Positions 1 through 8,184 are shown, numbered from the stretch's first letter. The stretch: DNA of 34,713 bases from an uncultured bacterium (GCA_903842445.1 CAIMLT010000097.1:1-34713); one strand, 5' to 3'. The notes: generated by a model not told the origin, from the letters alone. Numbers and translations are program-made.

Positions 1-1814
1 CCTCGCAAAAATTTTAGGGCTGTCTCATCTTTATGACTTTCCGCCAATTTCAAATCCTTGGCAATTTGCAGAAGTTTTATTTTTTTGATTTCTTTTTTTA
101 TTTCTTCTAAAATTCCGGGAAGCTCTTTGGAAAGCTCATCCATCCCAACTTCCTCAAGACTATTGCTAAGACCTAGACGAAATTTCTTACGAAAAAAAAG
201 TTTTTCCGCAAATAATTTCAGTTCACGATCAATTGCTCCCAAAAAAATATCAAAATTAAAGTCAAGCTCCATTCCTTTTTTCAGCATTAAATCCATTAGA
301 CCAAGGCGTGAAAAATAGGCATGGTATTCTTTTTTTTCTTGCATCTCTTTCCAAATTTCCACGGAAACGAGCATAAGGCCAGTAAGCTCTTCAAGCAATA
401 TATCAATTTTTTGACGATCATCCGCGAGGATTTTTTCGTCAGCTTGTTTTTTTTGACTCACTGATATTCTATTCCCAAGCTTAGCCTTTTTTAGCATATC
501 CGTCAATGCGGATTCTGGCACATCCAATTCTTCTGCCATTTTTTTAATCCAGTGATTTTTTTCCACTTCATTTACAAGGCTATCAACTATTCCCAAAAGC
601 GCTTCACTGATATTTTTTTTGCCATCAGCTGTGTTTTTGTTAAACTTCCCAAAAGCTTTATCAAAGAGATACTGCATCGCACTCTTTGCTTTCGAAACAG
701 CTTCATTTAATTTTTCCGGATTATTTTTTGCCACATCCGCCGCATCTTTCCCAAATGGCAACTCGACAATTTGCACTACTATGTTTTTTTCAAGTGCCAG
801 CTTTATGCTTTTTTTGGTCGCCACCTCCCCGGCCTCATCCATATCAAAAAGCATTTTAATATTTTTCGTGTAACGCTTGAGGGTATCGAGCTGTGTTTGA
901 GTCAGCGCTGTTCCAGAAACTGCTACTACATTTCTAATTCCAGCTTGACTTGCCGCAATCACATCCATATTACCTTCAACCAAAAGCACAAAATCTTTTT
1001 GTTTAATTTCAATTTTAGCTTTATCAATACCATAAAGTGCCTTACTTTTATGATAAACCTCGGTTTCCGGAGAGTTAACATATTTAGCTTGCGATTCATC
1101 GCCACCCGGAGAAACACGCGCGCTATATCCCAAAACTTTGCCTGAATAATCACAAATTGGAAAAATGATCCGATCACGGAAGCGGTCATAGTAAGAATTA
1201 GAAGTCGGTGACCAGTGATCAGCATTTGGATTTTTACTGTTCACTGCTCTCTGTTCACTGCTCCCTATCTTTCGAACCAATAGTCCGGTTTTTTCTATTT
1301 CATCTACGGCATACCCACGTTTAGTTAAAAATTCTAAAATATTTCTCCAGCCATTCGGCGCATAACCTAAGCGAAAAATTTTAATTGTTTCCTCAGTTAG
1401 CCCACGCGCTTTTAGATAATTGATAATTTTTTCTTTGCCAGTACCTTTCCAAAGTTGAATTTCATAAAACTTGGTCGCCAATTCTAGAATTTCCAGTGTG
1501 CGATTTTTTTTCTCGATTGTTCCCGACGTCATTTTTTTTAGTTCCACTCCGGCTTTTTCCGCGAGCTGGCGCAGAGCATCACGAAATTCCAATCCTTCTA
1601 TCTCCATGACAAAAGAAAAAATATCCCCCCCTTTTTGACAACCAAAACAATGCCAAATCTGCTTTTCCTCACTCACCATAAAAGACGGGCTTTTCTCATT
1701 ATGAAAAGGACAGAGCGCCCGATAATTGGTCCCTGTCTTGTCTAGACGCAAATATTCGCCTAAAACATCCACAATGTTCAGGCGACTTTTAATCTCTTCG
1801 AGGTCTGTTCCCAT
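1..1814 (-). CDS. dnaG: DNA primase DnaG, C-terminus beyond window edge
   Basis: DnaG makes the RNA primers for DNA replication at the fork, working with the replicative helicase. Reading from an ATG at 1814, about 604 codons are open to the window edge with no stop, so the 3' end is missing. An N-terminal CHC2 zinc finger is visible at about residues 39-65 (CPFH near its start, CFGC near its end). It is followed by the primase core (YYDRFRDRIIFPI) and a Toprim domain with the acidic motifs LLVEGNMD and FDMDEAG. An AGGATG Shine-Dalgarno-like sequence lies just upstream of the start, and a TATAGT -10-like box precedes it. About 22 residues at 183-206, between the VRK and YYDRFR blocks, are absent from typical DnaG proteins and are encoded by a short tandem repeat (listed separately). 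The identification is secure; the C-terminal helicase-binding domain cannot be judged. Confidence 0.96.
   Translation of the reverse strand, partial: MGTDLEEIKSRLNIVDVLGEYLRLDKTGTNYRALCPFHNEKSPSFMVSEEKQIWHCFGCQKGGDIFSFVMEIEGLEFRDALRQLAEKAGVELKKMTSGTIEKKNRTLEILELATKFYEIQLWKGTGKEKIINYLKARGLTEETIKIFRLGYAPNGWRNILEFLTKRGYAVDEIEKTGLLVRKIGSSEQRAVNSKNPNADHWSPTSNSYYDRFRDRIIFPICDYSGKVLGYSARVSPGGDESQAKYVNSPETEVYHKSKALYGIDKAKIEIKQKDFVLLVEGNMDVIAASQAGIRNVVAVSGTALTQTQLDTLKRYTKNIKMLFDMDEAGEVATKKSIKLALEKNIVVQIVELPFGKDAADVAKNNPEKLNEAVSKAKSAMQYLFDKAFGKFNKNTADGKKNISEALLGIVDSLVNEVEKNHWIKKMAEELDVPESALTDMLKKAKLGNRISVSQKKQADEKILADDRQKIDILLEELTGLMLVSVEIWKEMQEKKEYHAYFSRLGLMDLMLKKGMELDFNFDIFLGAIDRELKLFAEKLFFRKKFRLGLSNSLEEVGMDELSKELPGILEEIKKEIKKIKLLQIAKDLKLAESHKDETALKFLR
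1199..1266 (-). repeat. In-frame repeat insertion within dnaG
   Basis: On the + strand a 14-nt unit (CTGTTCACTGCTCT) at 1237-1250 is repeated with one mismatch at 1251-1264, next to further unusual sequence (ACCAGTGATCAGC). It encodes a polar stretch (SSEQRAVNSKNPNADHW) between two blocks that are normally adjacent in DnaG. The reading frame is kept. The edges are estimated from where DnaG similarity resumes. Confidence 0.7.
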
Positions 1815-1872
1815 ACGTTCATCCTACTATAAAGTGGGAAAATAAGCAAAAATAAGCTACTTATGTAAAAAA

Positions 1873-2670
1873 CTAATTCAAACGTTTTTTTGCAATTGTT
1901 TTCAGCTCGAGATTAAAATCGATAATCGCCTTGTCAATGGCTGGATCAAAATTTTTGTAAATTTCTTTTTTCTTAACAATCAAGCTGGCTTCCAGAAGCG
2001 AATCATATGTTCCCGCATCAAGCCAAGCGCCTTTGATTTTCTCCACCTTGAGTTCCCCCATTCTCATATAACGCTTATTAATGTCGGTAATTTCAATTTC
2101 TCCACGCACGGATGGTTTTAGACTTTTGGCAATTTCCACTACTTGGTTGTCATAAACATAAAATCCAGTAACGGCAAAATCGCTTTTTGGTTTTTTTGGT
2201 TTTTCTTCAATTGAAATTGCTTGATCATGCGCATTAAATTCAACCACGCCAAAACGTTCCGGATCAGTTACTTTTTTAGCAAATACCAATCCACCTTTTT
2301 CAAACTTCTTAATTTTTGCACTAAGATCATCTTCAAAAATATTGTCACCAAGTGCCATCGCCACATCATCTTTGCCGATAAAAGTTTCTCCAAGAATAAA
2401 AGCGTCAGCGAGACCGCGCGGTATTTTTTGCACGCGAAATTCCAAATGAATTCCGGCGCCTTCAAAAATTGAACCTAAAAGATTAATGAATTGTCCGGAA
2501 TGCTCTGGCGCAACGATAATCAAAATTTCCTTTATTCCAGCTTTAGCTAATACATTCAGCGGATAAAAAATCATCTGCCGATCATAGACTGGAAGAAGTT
2601 GTTTCGAAGTTGTCGCGGTGAGTGGAAAAAGTCTTGTTGCTGTTCCACCAGCGAGGATTATTCCTTTCAT
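1873..2670 (-). CDS. Sugar-phosphate nucleotidyltransferase (glucose-1-phosphate thymidylyltransferase-like)
   Basis: The protein belongs to the RmlA/GalU-type nucleotidyltransferases, which join a nucleoside triphosphate and a sugar 1-phosphate to make an activated sugar for surface polysaccharide. The N-terminal nucleotide-binding signature KGIILAGGTATRLFPLT starts at residue 2, followed by SKQLLPVYDRQMIFYPL, typical of RmlA. Later motifs include ALGDNIFEDD, VTDPERFGVVEF, EEKPKKPKS, and RGEIEITDIN with WLDAGTYDSLLEAS. I chose the ATG at 2670, which puts the start directly at the conserved motif; a TTG at 2694 would add eight residues overlapping the upstream lipoprotein gene. At about 265 residues it lacks the long C-terminal tail of full RmlA. 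Only 4 bp separate it from the lipoprotein gene, so the two are probably co-transcribed. Thymidylyl specificity is likely but not proven; other NDP-sugar specificities are possible. Confidence 0.88.
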   Translation of the reverse strand: MKGIILAGGTATRLFPLTATTSKQLLPVYDRQMIFYPLNVLAKAGIKEILIIVAPEHSGQFINLLGSIFEGAGIHLEFRVQKIPRGLADAFILGETFIGKDDVAMALGDNIFEDDLSAKIKKFEKGGLVFAKKVTDPERFGVVEFNAHDQAISIEEKPKKPKSDFAVTGFYVYDNQVVEIAKSLKPSVRGEIEITDINKRYMRMGELKVEKIKGAWLDAGTYDSLLEASLIVKKKEIYKNFDPAIDKAIIDFNLELKTIAKKRLN

Positions 2671-2674
2671 AAAT

Positions 2675-3370
2675 TTATTTCTTGCAACTTTCAAGGCAAG
2701 CTGCTTTTCCTTCGGTTGGTAATTTTTCGCACATCTGGCAAACGTCGATTGCCGAATTTCCTCCCACCGCCTTTGGCAGATTATTTAACATCTGCGAAAG
2801 ATCATTAAATTGAATATCAGTCGGGAGTTGAAACCTGGAAACATCCACAGTCCATTTTTGACAATTATAGTCAAATTCATTATCCAAGTTAACGTTATTA
2901 TTTTCCACGTCTTGCTTGTCAATCGCGTCGTTTGAAATTTTCTTTTGAGCCTCTTCTGCCAGTTTTTTCACTTCATCCATTTTCATTTTTGTTCCCACTT
3001 TGGAAAGTGCACTCCACTGATAAATCCAAGTTCCATCATTTAGAATATAACTCTTCAACTCTGACCCATTTTTTGAATCCGTTGAAGAAAACTCTTGATA
3101 GAATTTAGTTCCACTTACATAGACCGTGCCACCAATCTTCGCTCCCTCATTGGTGCTTGACCAAGTGCATTGTGTATCAGCGCCTCGAGCCATCAAATCT
3201 TTTAGTGATCCAGAGAAAAGCCCTCCCTCATTTTCATCTTCTTTCTCCTCAACTGGAGTGGCACTATTGGCAGATTTATCTCGATCAACTTTTTCCGATG
3301 CCTCATTGCCACAACCGGCAAGCACAAAAACTAAAAGAATCGCCCCAAAAAAAACAATTTGCTTTTTCAT
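2675..3370 (-). CDS. Predicted lipoprotein of unknown function
   Basis: The 231-residue product starts with a lipoprotein signal peptide: MKKQ, a hydrophobic stretch, then the lipobox LAGC with Cys20 as the lipidated residue. An acidic, low-complexity linker (about residues 25-50) leads to a soluble domain with GADTQCTWSSTNEG, GTVYVSGTKFYQEF and DGTWIYQW, a pattern of beta strands. Two short Cys-rich motifs close the protein (DVCQMCEKL, AACLESCKK), so disulfides are likely outside the membrane. I do not recognise the family. It is the first gene of a likely two-gene unit with the nucleotidyltransferase and has a good promoter directly upstream (3400-3427). Confidence 0.8.
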   Translation of the reverse strand: MKKQIVFFGAILLVFVLAGCGNEASEKVDRDKSANSATPVEEKEDENEGGLFSGSLKDLMARGADTQCTWSSTNEGAKIGGTVYVSGTKFYQEFSSTDSKNGSELKSYILNDGTWIYQWSALSKVGTKMKMDEVKKLAEEAQKKISNDAIDKQDVENNNVNLDNEFDYNCQKWTVDVSRFQLPTDIQFNDLSQMLNNLPKAVGGNSAIDVCQMCEKLPTEGKAACLESCKK

Positions 3371-3399
3371 TTAAATTAAGTTAAAAAAATTATACTTCC

Positions 3400-3427
3400 A
3401 TTTTAGCACCATTTGGCTATTTTTCAA
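3400..3427 (-). promoter_or_regulatory. Sigma70-type promoter for the lipoprotein gene
   Basis: On the minus strand TTGAAA (3427-3422) is followed by a 16-bp spacer and TAAAAT (3405-3400), with an extended -10 TG just upstream of the hexamer. A second -10-like TATAAT (3394-3389) lies a few bases downstream. The start codon is at 3370. Confidence 0.6.
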
Positions 3428-3461
3428 AATTTTCATCCAAGATTGCTCATCCTTATCAATC

Positions 3462-4709
3462 TTACCTTGAGTGATCACAAATCCTATCTCCATTTATGTC
3501 GATATAACTTCCACAATCCCCGGGAAATTCACAATCCACCCTTCCGATTGGGCAATTAATTGAGGAACTCACTTCTTGGCTGGCAGAATAAGCATCAATA
3601 ACTGCCCGGAAATCCTCCGCTTCCAATAAAGCTCCATTCTTGTTTTTTAATTCATATTTCGAACCAATATCTTTTAATTTCAATTTTGTATCGATATTTC
3701 TGGGCAGACCTAACTTGGCTTGAAATTCACCAAGCGGAACCTTGGTAGTTTCAATGATATATTCCAAAGTATTGCTACCTCGGATATCCGCTGTGTTAAT
3801 TTCACCTTTTCTGTTTATGATATTTGACTCCGGTTTGGTTTTCCAAAATGGAGTATAGGGCGCAATGAAAAGTGGCAAAATAACTAGAACGAAAACTAAA
3901 ATTACAAATAACTTTTTAGAAATTGTCTTGCCAAGTATTTCATAACCCAAGCTACCCTCTGGACAACCGGAAATACACCGCCCGCAACTAATGCAATCAG
4001 CACTTTTGATAGTATCTACCACGGCTATATTAATCCCGGATGGACAATCTTTATCACAAATTTCGCAATTGACACAAGTCTTGGAATTACGTTTAATTTC
4101 CAAAAAGCTTATTTTTTTTAGCAATCCAAAAAATGCACCGAGCGGACAAAAATAGCGACACCATAAATTTTTGGAAAATAAAGCGCCCACCAATACTAAA
4201 GCTAAAATTCCATAACCAAAAACTTTTTCTTCAAACTCAACCCCGAAATGCATCAACGCATTATACGGATCATAGTTGCGAAAAACCAAATCGCCAAGAT
4301 AGAAAGAATAATAAACCACCCCGACAAGCACCAAATATTTCACGAAACGCAAATATTTGTCCAACCCAACCGGCAATTCCCAATCTTTTTTTATTCCTAA
4401 CTTCCTGCCTAATGCACGAAGCCATTCTTGAAGAGCGCCCAGCGGACAAAAATAGCCACAAAAAATTCGACCTAAAAATAAGGAAGTGATAAAAAAGATT
4501 CCAAAAAGCACAAACGAACTGGTGAAAATTCTTTGCAAAAATTCTCCCTTGAAAATAAGCGTGAAAAAACTTTCCACTGCTCCAAAAGGACAGTAGGCAT
4601 CAATCGGAGCTGCTTTCTCGATGCCCAATTTTTGATGAGTCAGCGCCAAGACCAAAACAATCGCCACGATTGTCAATTGCATTAGAAAGCGCCATGATAA
4701 TTTTTTCAT
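3462..4709 (-). CDS. NapH/NosR-like membrane 4Fe-4S ferredoxin
   Basis: This 415-residue protein belongs to the NapH/NosR/CcoG-type membrane polyferredoxins, which move electrons between the membrane quinone pool and partner proteins. About five to six hydrophobic segments are visible. Two membrane-edge motifs typical of the family are present: [14 protein letters not shown] (about residue 86) and [13 protein letters not shown] (about residue 185). Two classical [4Fe-4S] motifs follow: [12 protein letters not shown] (about residue 210) and [12 protein letters not shown]. The C-terminal ~130 residues lie beyond the last membrane segment and end in a Cys-rich tail with a calcium-loop-like [10 protein letters not shown]. 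No reductase, nitrous-oxide or cytochrome partner is encoded nearby, so its electron donor and acceptor are unknown. The family assignment is firm; the process it serves is not. Confidence 0.88.
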   Translation of the reverse strand: MKKLSWRFLMQLTIVAIVLVLALTHQKLGIEKAAPIDAYCPFGAVESFFTLIFKGEFLQRIFTSSFVLFGIFFITSLFLGRIFCGYFCPLGALQEWLRALGRKLGIKKDWELPVGLDKYLRFVKYLVLVGVVYYSFYLGDLVFRNYDPYNALMHFGVEFEEKVFGYGILALVLVGALFSKNLWCRYFCPLGAFFGLLKKISFLEIKRNSKTCVNCEICDKDCPSGINIAVVDTIKSADCISCGRCISGCPEGSLGYEILGKTISKKLFVILVFVLVILPLFIAPYTPFWKTKPESNIINRKGEINTADIRGSNTLEYIIETTKVPLGEFQAKLGLPRNIDTKLKLKDIGSKYELKNKNGALLEAEDFRAVIDAYSASQEVSSSINCPIGRVDCEFPGDCGSYIDINGDRICDHSR

Positions 4710-4756
4710 AGTTTTTTTTATTTAGGATTAATAATAAAGATCAAAAAAAATTTGTT

Positions 4757-5155
4757 TTACGATTTCACAACTAGGAACCGCTCTCAAAATATTCAGCCTT
4801 AAACTGCATCAGATGAGATGCACTCTATACCACAGCGTTGTAGTAAAGCAGTCGTTACACCAATAGCAGATACTTTTCCATCCAATTAAGCAAACTGTCA
4901 AATTCAAATTATCAATTATCGAAAAACTAGAAGCCCACCAAGAAACACGATTTGACCTAGTCTTGCATTTTATTATAGAAAAAATTAAAGTCCGTAGGCG
5001 AAAAATGAAATGGCGGGATTTTCTCAAAAAGATTGGTTCGAACTTCCGCATTGCCGACCGCACTTTGGTTTTGGATTTCATTCCGGCCTTCAAAATTGCG
5101 AAAAAATACCATGCCGAGGCGCTTTGCGCCGAGGCTGTTTCTTACGATTTCACAA
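4757..5155. repeat. 14-bp direct repeat flanking a ~370-bp segment
   Basis: TTACGATTTCACAA occurs at 4757-4770 and identically at 5142-5155. The right copy ends 11 bp before the 3' end (CCA) of tRNA-Ser(CGA). Flanking direct repeats beside a tRNA can mark an inserted segment, but no integrase or transposase is inside. Confidence 0.5.
4952..4979 (+). promoter_or_regulatory. Plus-strand sigma70-like promoter in gene-poor stretch
   Basis: TTGACC (4952-4957), a 16-bp spacer and TATAGA (4974-4979). A transcript would start near 4986 and run toward the antisense strand of tRNA-Ser. The only downstream reading frame is the doubtful one at 5005, so the role is unknown. Confidence 0.4.
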
Positions 5156-5166
5156 AAAGTGAAAAT

Positions 5167-5258
5167 TGGCGGAGAGACAGGGATTCGAACCCTGGGTCAC
5201 TTTTAAGGGCGACAACGGTTTTCGAAACCGTCCCATTCGACCACTCTGGCATCTCTCC
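5167..5258 (-). tRNA. tRNA-Ser (anticodon CGA)
   Basis: The minus strand folds as a serine tRNA: acceptor GGAGAGA pairs with TCTCTCC, the D-arm contains GAGTGGTCGAATGG, the anticodon loop is TTCGAAA (anticodon CGA, reading UCG), there is a long variable arm as in class II tRNAs, and the T-arm is GGGTTCGAATCCC. The CCA end is encoded (5169-5167). Confidence 0.95.
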
Positions 5259-5354
5259 AAAAACCCAACACAATCCCAATACTAATCTACCATGCATTTT
5301 GGCTTTTGCGTAGCCAGCCACCATTGGGTTGACATTTCAGATGACTAAAGCTAA

Positions 5355-5849
5355 CTAATTTCTATTACAGCCTCCGCAATTTGAAACAGGATTAAAATCT
5401 CCGCCTGGAGCGATATTTTTCATCATCCCACGCATTGGTCCACGACGAAGCCAAATACTATCCAGCCCGGTCATATCAACAATTAGACCTGTCGCAATGA
5501 TGGCTAGAATGAAACCTAAAATAACATACCAAAAATTTTTTTTGTAGGAAAAATCAAATCGACGAAGCAAAATAATTCCAAAAACTAGGGATAAAATCGC
5601 CAAAAGAGGCACCCAAAGTGGAAAACTTGAAAGTAGTTGTTCCAGGCGATACTGCCCCATTGGCCCATGCGTGCGAAACATAAAACGCATCAAGCTGACC
5701 AAGAAAATAGCGGTGATACTTGAAGCAACTAAGCCGGAAAAAATAAAGATAGAACCAAAAATAAAGTAAAATTTGGAACGCATTTTGATCTGACCACTGT
5801 GAATTTTATCCATAACGACACTCGAGATGTCTACTTCTTGTTTTTGCAT
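5355..5849 (-). CDS. Three-helix membrane protein co-encoded with ECF sigma factor
   Basis: The 164-residue product has a ~22-residue polar N-terminus and then three hydrophobic helices (about residues 27-54, 77-95 and 104-125). It ends in a Met-rich segment (RGPMRGMMKN) and the tail SNCGGCNRN. Its start overlaps the sigma factor gene by 19 bp, so the two are translated together. Membrane proteins encoded directly after ECF sigma genes are often anti-sigma factors, but I see no ZAS or RskA motif, so anti-sigma activity is inference only. The C-terminal CGGC resembles the tail of the exported protein at 6471-6857 (CTGGCQNR), suggesting that the two act together, perhaps on a metal or thiol. 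Confidence 0.75.
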   Translation of the reverse strand: MQKQEVDISSVVMDKIHSGQIKMRSKFYFIFGSIFIFSGLVASSITAIFLVSLMRFMFRTHGPMGQYRLEQLLSSFPLWVPLLAILSLVFGIILLRRFDFSYKKNFWYVILGFILAIIATGLIVDMTGLDSIWLRRGPMRGMMKNIAPGGDFNPVSNCGGCNRN

Positions 5850-6397
5850 ATTTTTTGCATTAATAATTTCGCGCGACTAATCCGCGTCGCCACTGTTCCT
5901 TCGGGAATTTTTAGGATATCCCCGATTTCTCCATAAGTTTTTTCTTCAATGTAATACAGCGCTAGTGGTTCTGAATAAAGAATTGGAATTTGTGCTAAGC
6001 ATTTTTCAATTGCTTCGGCAATTTCTTTTTTTGAAAAATCCTTTTCCAAATCTTCCTCACTCTCAAAATCAAAATCCTCTAGCATCGGCAATTCTTTGTG
6101 ATATTTTTTTAGCATATTCAGTGCTTCATTGTGCGCAATGCGATAAATCCAGCTAGAAAATTTTTTCTTTAAATTAAAACCCTTAAGATTTATAAACGCT
6201 TTTATGAAGGCTTCCTGCACAACATCTTTTGCTCTTTGTTCATCTTTTATTAAATTATTGGCATAACGCAAAAGCTTGGCTTGATACCGCTTAATCAAAA
6301 AACCATAAAATTCCTGATCAACTGATCGGACTTTTTCCACAATTTCTTCATCGGTTAAATTTTCAAAAGCTCCGTTTTCGGTTTCTATATTCGGCAT
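5831..6397 (-). CDS. ECF-family RNA polymerase sigma factor
   Basis: The ~188-residue protein has the two-domain layout of ECF sigma factors. Region 2 is at about residues 25-95 (FYGFLIKRYQAKLLRYANNL, DVVQEAFIKAF, FSSWIYRIAHNEALNMLKK). Region 4 is at about 130-185 (ALYYIEEKTYGEIGDILKIP, EGTVATRISRAKLLMQK, the helix-turn-helix that contacts the -35 element). I start it at ATG 6397 (MPNIETE) rather than 6421 because a TATAAT box lies at 6409-6404 and the 6421 start falls inside a terminator-like inverted repeat. With this start the -10 box is only 6 bp from the ATG and no Shine-Dalgarno is visible, so the message may be leaderless. The overlapping downstream membrane protein is a candidate regulator. 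Confidence 0.92.
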   Translation of the reverse strand: MPNIETENGAFENLTDEEIVEKVRSVDQEFYGFLIKRYQAKLLRYANNLIKDEQRAKDVVQEAFIKAFINLKGFNLKKKFSSWIYRIAHNEALNMLKKYHKELPMLEDFDFESEEDLEKDFSKKEIAEAIEKCLAQIPILYSEPLALYYIEEKTYGEIGDILKIPEGTVATRISRAKLLMQKICKNKK

Positions 6398-6403
6398 AAT
6401 AAC

Positions 6404-6409
6404 ATTATA
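6404..6409 (-). promoter_or_regulatory. -10 box of candidate leaderless promoter for the sigma factor gene
   Basis: TATAAT on the minus strand ends 6 bp before ATG 6397. No good -35 is seen at the right distance. Confidence 0.4.
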
Positions 6410-6419
6410 GCTTATAAAC

Positions 6420-6453
6420 ATACGAAGCTCCAGATAGATCTAGAGCTTCGTAT
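6420..6453 (-). terminator. Inverted repeat, possible terminator after 6471-6857
   Basis: An 11-bp perfect inverted repeat (ATACGAAGCTC at 6420-6430 and GAGCTTCGTAT at 6443-6453) with a 12-nt loop lies just after the stop of the exported protein gene. The following minus-strand bases are TTTATAAG, only weakly U-rich. It could also act as an operator upstream of the sigma gene. Confidence 0.5.
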
Positions 6454-6470
6454 TTCTTACTAAATGCACT

Positions 6471-6857
6471 TTAGCGATTTTGACATCCACCTGTGCATTG
6501 GCCCTGTCCTTTTCCTGCGCAATTTTTCATTCCGAGTCCTAAGTTTGTTCTAATTTTCTTTGCGCCTTCAATATCTCCGCTCTCTGCCAAACGATGAGCT
6601 TTAGCAAATTCAGAAAAATTATCCGCATTAATTAGTTGGGTTACACGACCTTTTCCTTGCATCAAATCCTTCCAAGCCGCGTAGTCATTATTTTCAAAAG
6701 CCTTCTCCATCGCACTGTGCCTCTCTTCGGAGTAATTTGGTCCTTTGACATTTGGATCGCCCTTGTAAGCCTGCGAACTATTTGCGAAAGCAATCGCGCC
6801 TCCCAAAATTACAGCAAGTGCTCCCAGTCCCAATATTGTTTTTTTCGTATTATTCAT
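6471..6857 (-). CDS. Small exported protein with Cys-rich tail, unknown function
   Basis: The 128-residue product has a signal peptide (MNNTKK, hydrophobic stretch, cleavage likely near AFANSSQA). The mature part is about 100 residues, mostly helical and charged (ERHSAMEKAFENNDYAAWKD, FAKAHRLAESGDIEGAKKI). It ends with three cysteines in the tail NCAGKGQGQCTGGCQNR. It lies directly upstream of the ECF sigma factor gene. I do not recognise a named family. The length, helical content and position recall small periplasmic stress sensors, but that is only an analogy. The tail similarity to the membrane protein at 5355-5849 is the strongest clue to its role. Confidence 0.78.
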   Translation of the reverse strand: MNNTKKTILGLGALAVILGGAIAFANSSQAYKGDPNVKGPNYSEERHSAMEKAFENNDYAAWKDLMQGKGRVTQLINADNFSEFAKAHRLAESGDIEGAKKIRTNLGLGMKNCAGKGQGQCTGGCQNR

Positions 6858-6966
6858 ATAATTGATTTAATTTTTAATTTAATTAAGTGTTTATCGACCT
6901 TATACTATTAATACAACTTGAGATGTGTTTTTCTTTCACTCCTAAGATTTTAGTTACCTGGCTAAT

Positions 6967-8184
6967 CTAGTTTATACCCAAAATTTCTCCCACATAATCG
7001 ACGTCTTTATCCCCACGACCGGAAAGATTGATGATGATGATTTCATCTTTTTTCAACTTTCCCGCCAACTTGATCGCGTGTGCCACGGCGTGCGCGCTTT
7101 CCAAAGCAGGAATTATCCCTTCCGTTTTACTGAGTACCTGGAAAGCTTCTAGTGCTTCTTTGTCATTGGCCGAAACATATTCAACTCGATTTTTATCTTT
7201 GAGATGCGAATGTTGTGGACCAACTCCCGGATAATCTAAGCCTGAGGCAATCGAATGCACTGGAAACGGTTCACCTTTTTCGTCTTGCAAAAGATAGGTG
7301 AACATTCCGTGCAATGTTCCTGGAGTTCCGAGCGTTAGTGTCGCAGCGTGATCACCCGGCTTGAAACTTCTGCCGGCCGGTTCCACGCCAATCATTTTCA
7401 CGTCGTCATCCAAAAATGCGTGAAAGAGTCCCATCGCATTTGATCCGCCACCAACACAAGCGACCAAATAGTCTGGCAATCTATTTTCTTTTTGTAGAAT
7501 CTGCTCACGCGCTTCCTTTCCGATAATCGACTGGAAATCTCGCACCATCATCGGATAGGGATGCGGGCCAACTACCGAACCGATGCCAAAAAAAGTATCC
7601 TTGTATTCTTTCATATACACTCCAAAAGCACTATCCACCGCATCCTTGAGGCATTTTCCTCCGCTTTCCACTGTCACAACCTTAGTTCCCAAAAGTTGCA
7701 TGCGCAGAACATTTTGATGTTGTTTTTTCACATCAATCGCGCCCATATGAATTTCGCACTCCAGCCCCAAAAGCGCCGCTGCTGTTGCCAGTGCCACTCC
7801 GTGTTGTCCCGCTCCCGTTTCCGCCAGAAACTTTTTCTTCCCCATTCTTTTTGCCAAAAGCGCTTGCCCTAATGTGTGATTGATTTTGTGCGCTCCGGTG
7901 TGATTTAGATCTTCACGCTTAATGTAGATTTTAGCTCCACCACATTTTTCCGTCAGATTTTTGGCAAAAAATAGTGACGATGGTCGCCCAACATAATCAG
8001 AGAGAAGCATTTTTAATTCCGCTTGAAACGCTGGATCGTTTTTCGCTTCCGCGTAGGCTTTCGCCACCTCGTCCAATGCGTCTTTCAACTGCGGCGGAAC
8101 AAATTGCCCGCCATATTCGCCAAAAAAGCCTTCGCCATTTGGCAAGTTTAAATAATCATTCTTCTCAACATTTAAGTTTTTCAT
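6967..8184 (-). CDS. trpB: Tryptophan synthase beta subunit TrpB
   Basis: TrpB is the PLP enzyme that joins L-serine and indole to make tryptophan. The 405-residue protein is full length. It has the N-terminal [17 protein letters not shown], the PLP lysine motif HTGAHKIN with Lys100, the catalytic-Glu motif [11 protein letters not shown], the phosphate-binding loop [13 protein letters not shown], and the C-terminal [11 protein letters not shown]. No trpA or other trp genes are present in the window, so it may use indole from elsewhere or a partner encoded at a distance. The start at 8184 has only a weak GAAGAA ribosome site. Upstream, at 8341-8493, is a promoter, leader ORF and hairpin set that looks like a tryptophan attenuator. 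A serine tRNA gene directly precedes that promoter. Confidence 0.97.
   Translation of the reverse strand: MKNLNVEKNDYLNLPNGEGFFGEYGGQFVPPQLKDALDEVAKAYAEAKNDPAFQAELKMLLSDYVGRPSSLFFAKNLTEKCGGAKIYIKREDLNHTGAHKINHTLGQALLAKRMGKKKFLAETGAGQHGVALATAAALLGLECEIHMGAIDVKKQHQNVLRMQLLGTKVVTVESGGKCLKDAVDSAFGVYMKEYKDTFFGIGSVVGPHPYPMMVRDFQSIIGKEAREQILQKENRLPDYLVACVGGGSNAMGLFHAFLDDDVKMIGVEPAGRSFKPGDHAATLTLGTPGTLHGMFTYLLQDEKGEPFPVHSIASGLDYPGVGPQHSHLKDKNRVEYVSANDKEALEAFQVLSKTEGIIPALESAHAVAHAIKLAGKLKKDEIIIINLSGRGDKDVDYVGEILGIN

Larger units (their letters stand above)
4710..5166. other. 457-bp gene-poor stretch with promoter-like and repeat sequences
   Basis: No convincing gene is present. It contains a 14-bp direct repeat at its two ends (listed separately), a good plus-strand promoter (4952-4979), an AT-rich segment near 4898-4933 that resembles the in-frame insertion in pyk, and a GC-rich hairpin at about 5113-5135 (GGCGCTTTGCGCC between two GCCGAGGC copies). 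A plus-strand frame opening at ATG 5005 (MKWRDFLKKIGSNF...) reads about 45 protein-like residues but then runs antisense through tRNA-Ser, so at most it is a remnant. Confidence 0.5.

Noticed and set aside
4809-5093. Minus-strand ORF of 94 codons in the gene-poor stretch
   Set aside because: No protein-like pattern, no family similarity and no promoter or ribosome site. It is a chance frame.
5005-5313. Plus-strand ORF (MKWRDFLKKIG...) after a good promoter
   Set aside because: Its second half is the antisense of tRNA-Ser(CGA) and the first ~45 residues match no family I know. It is kept only as a note in the gene-poor stretch.
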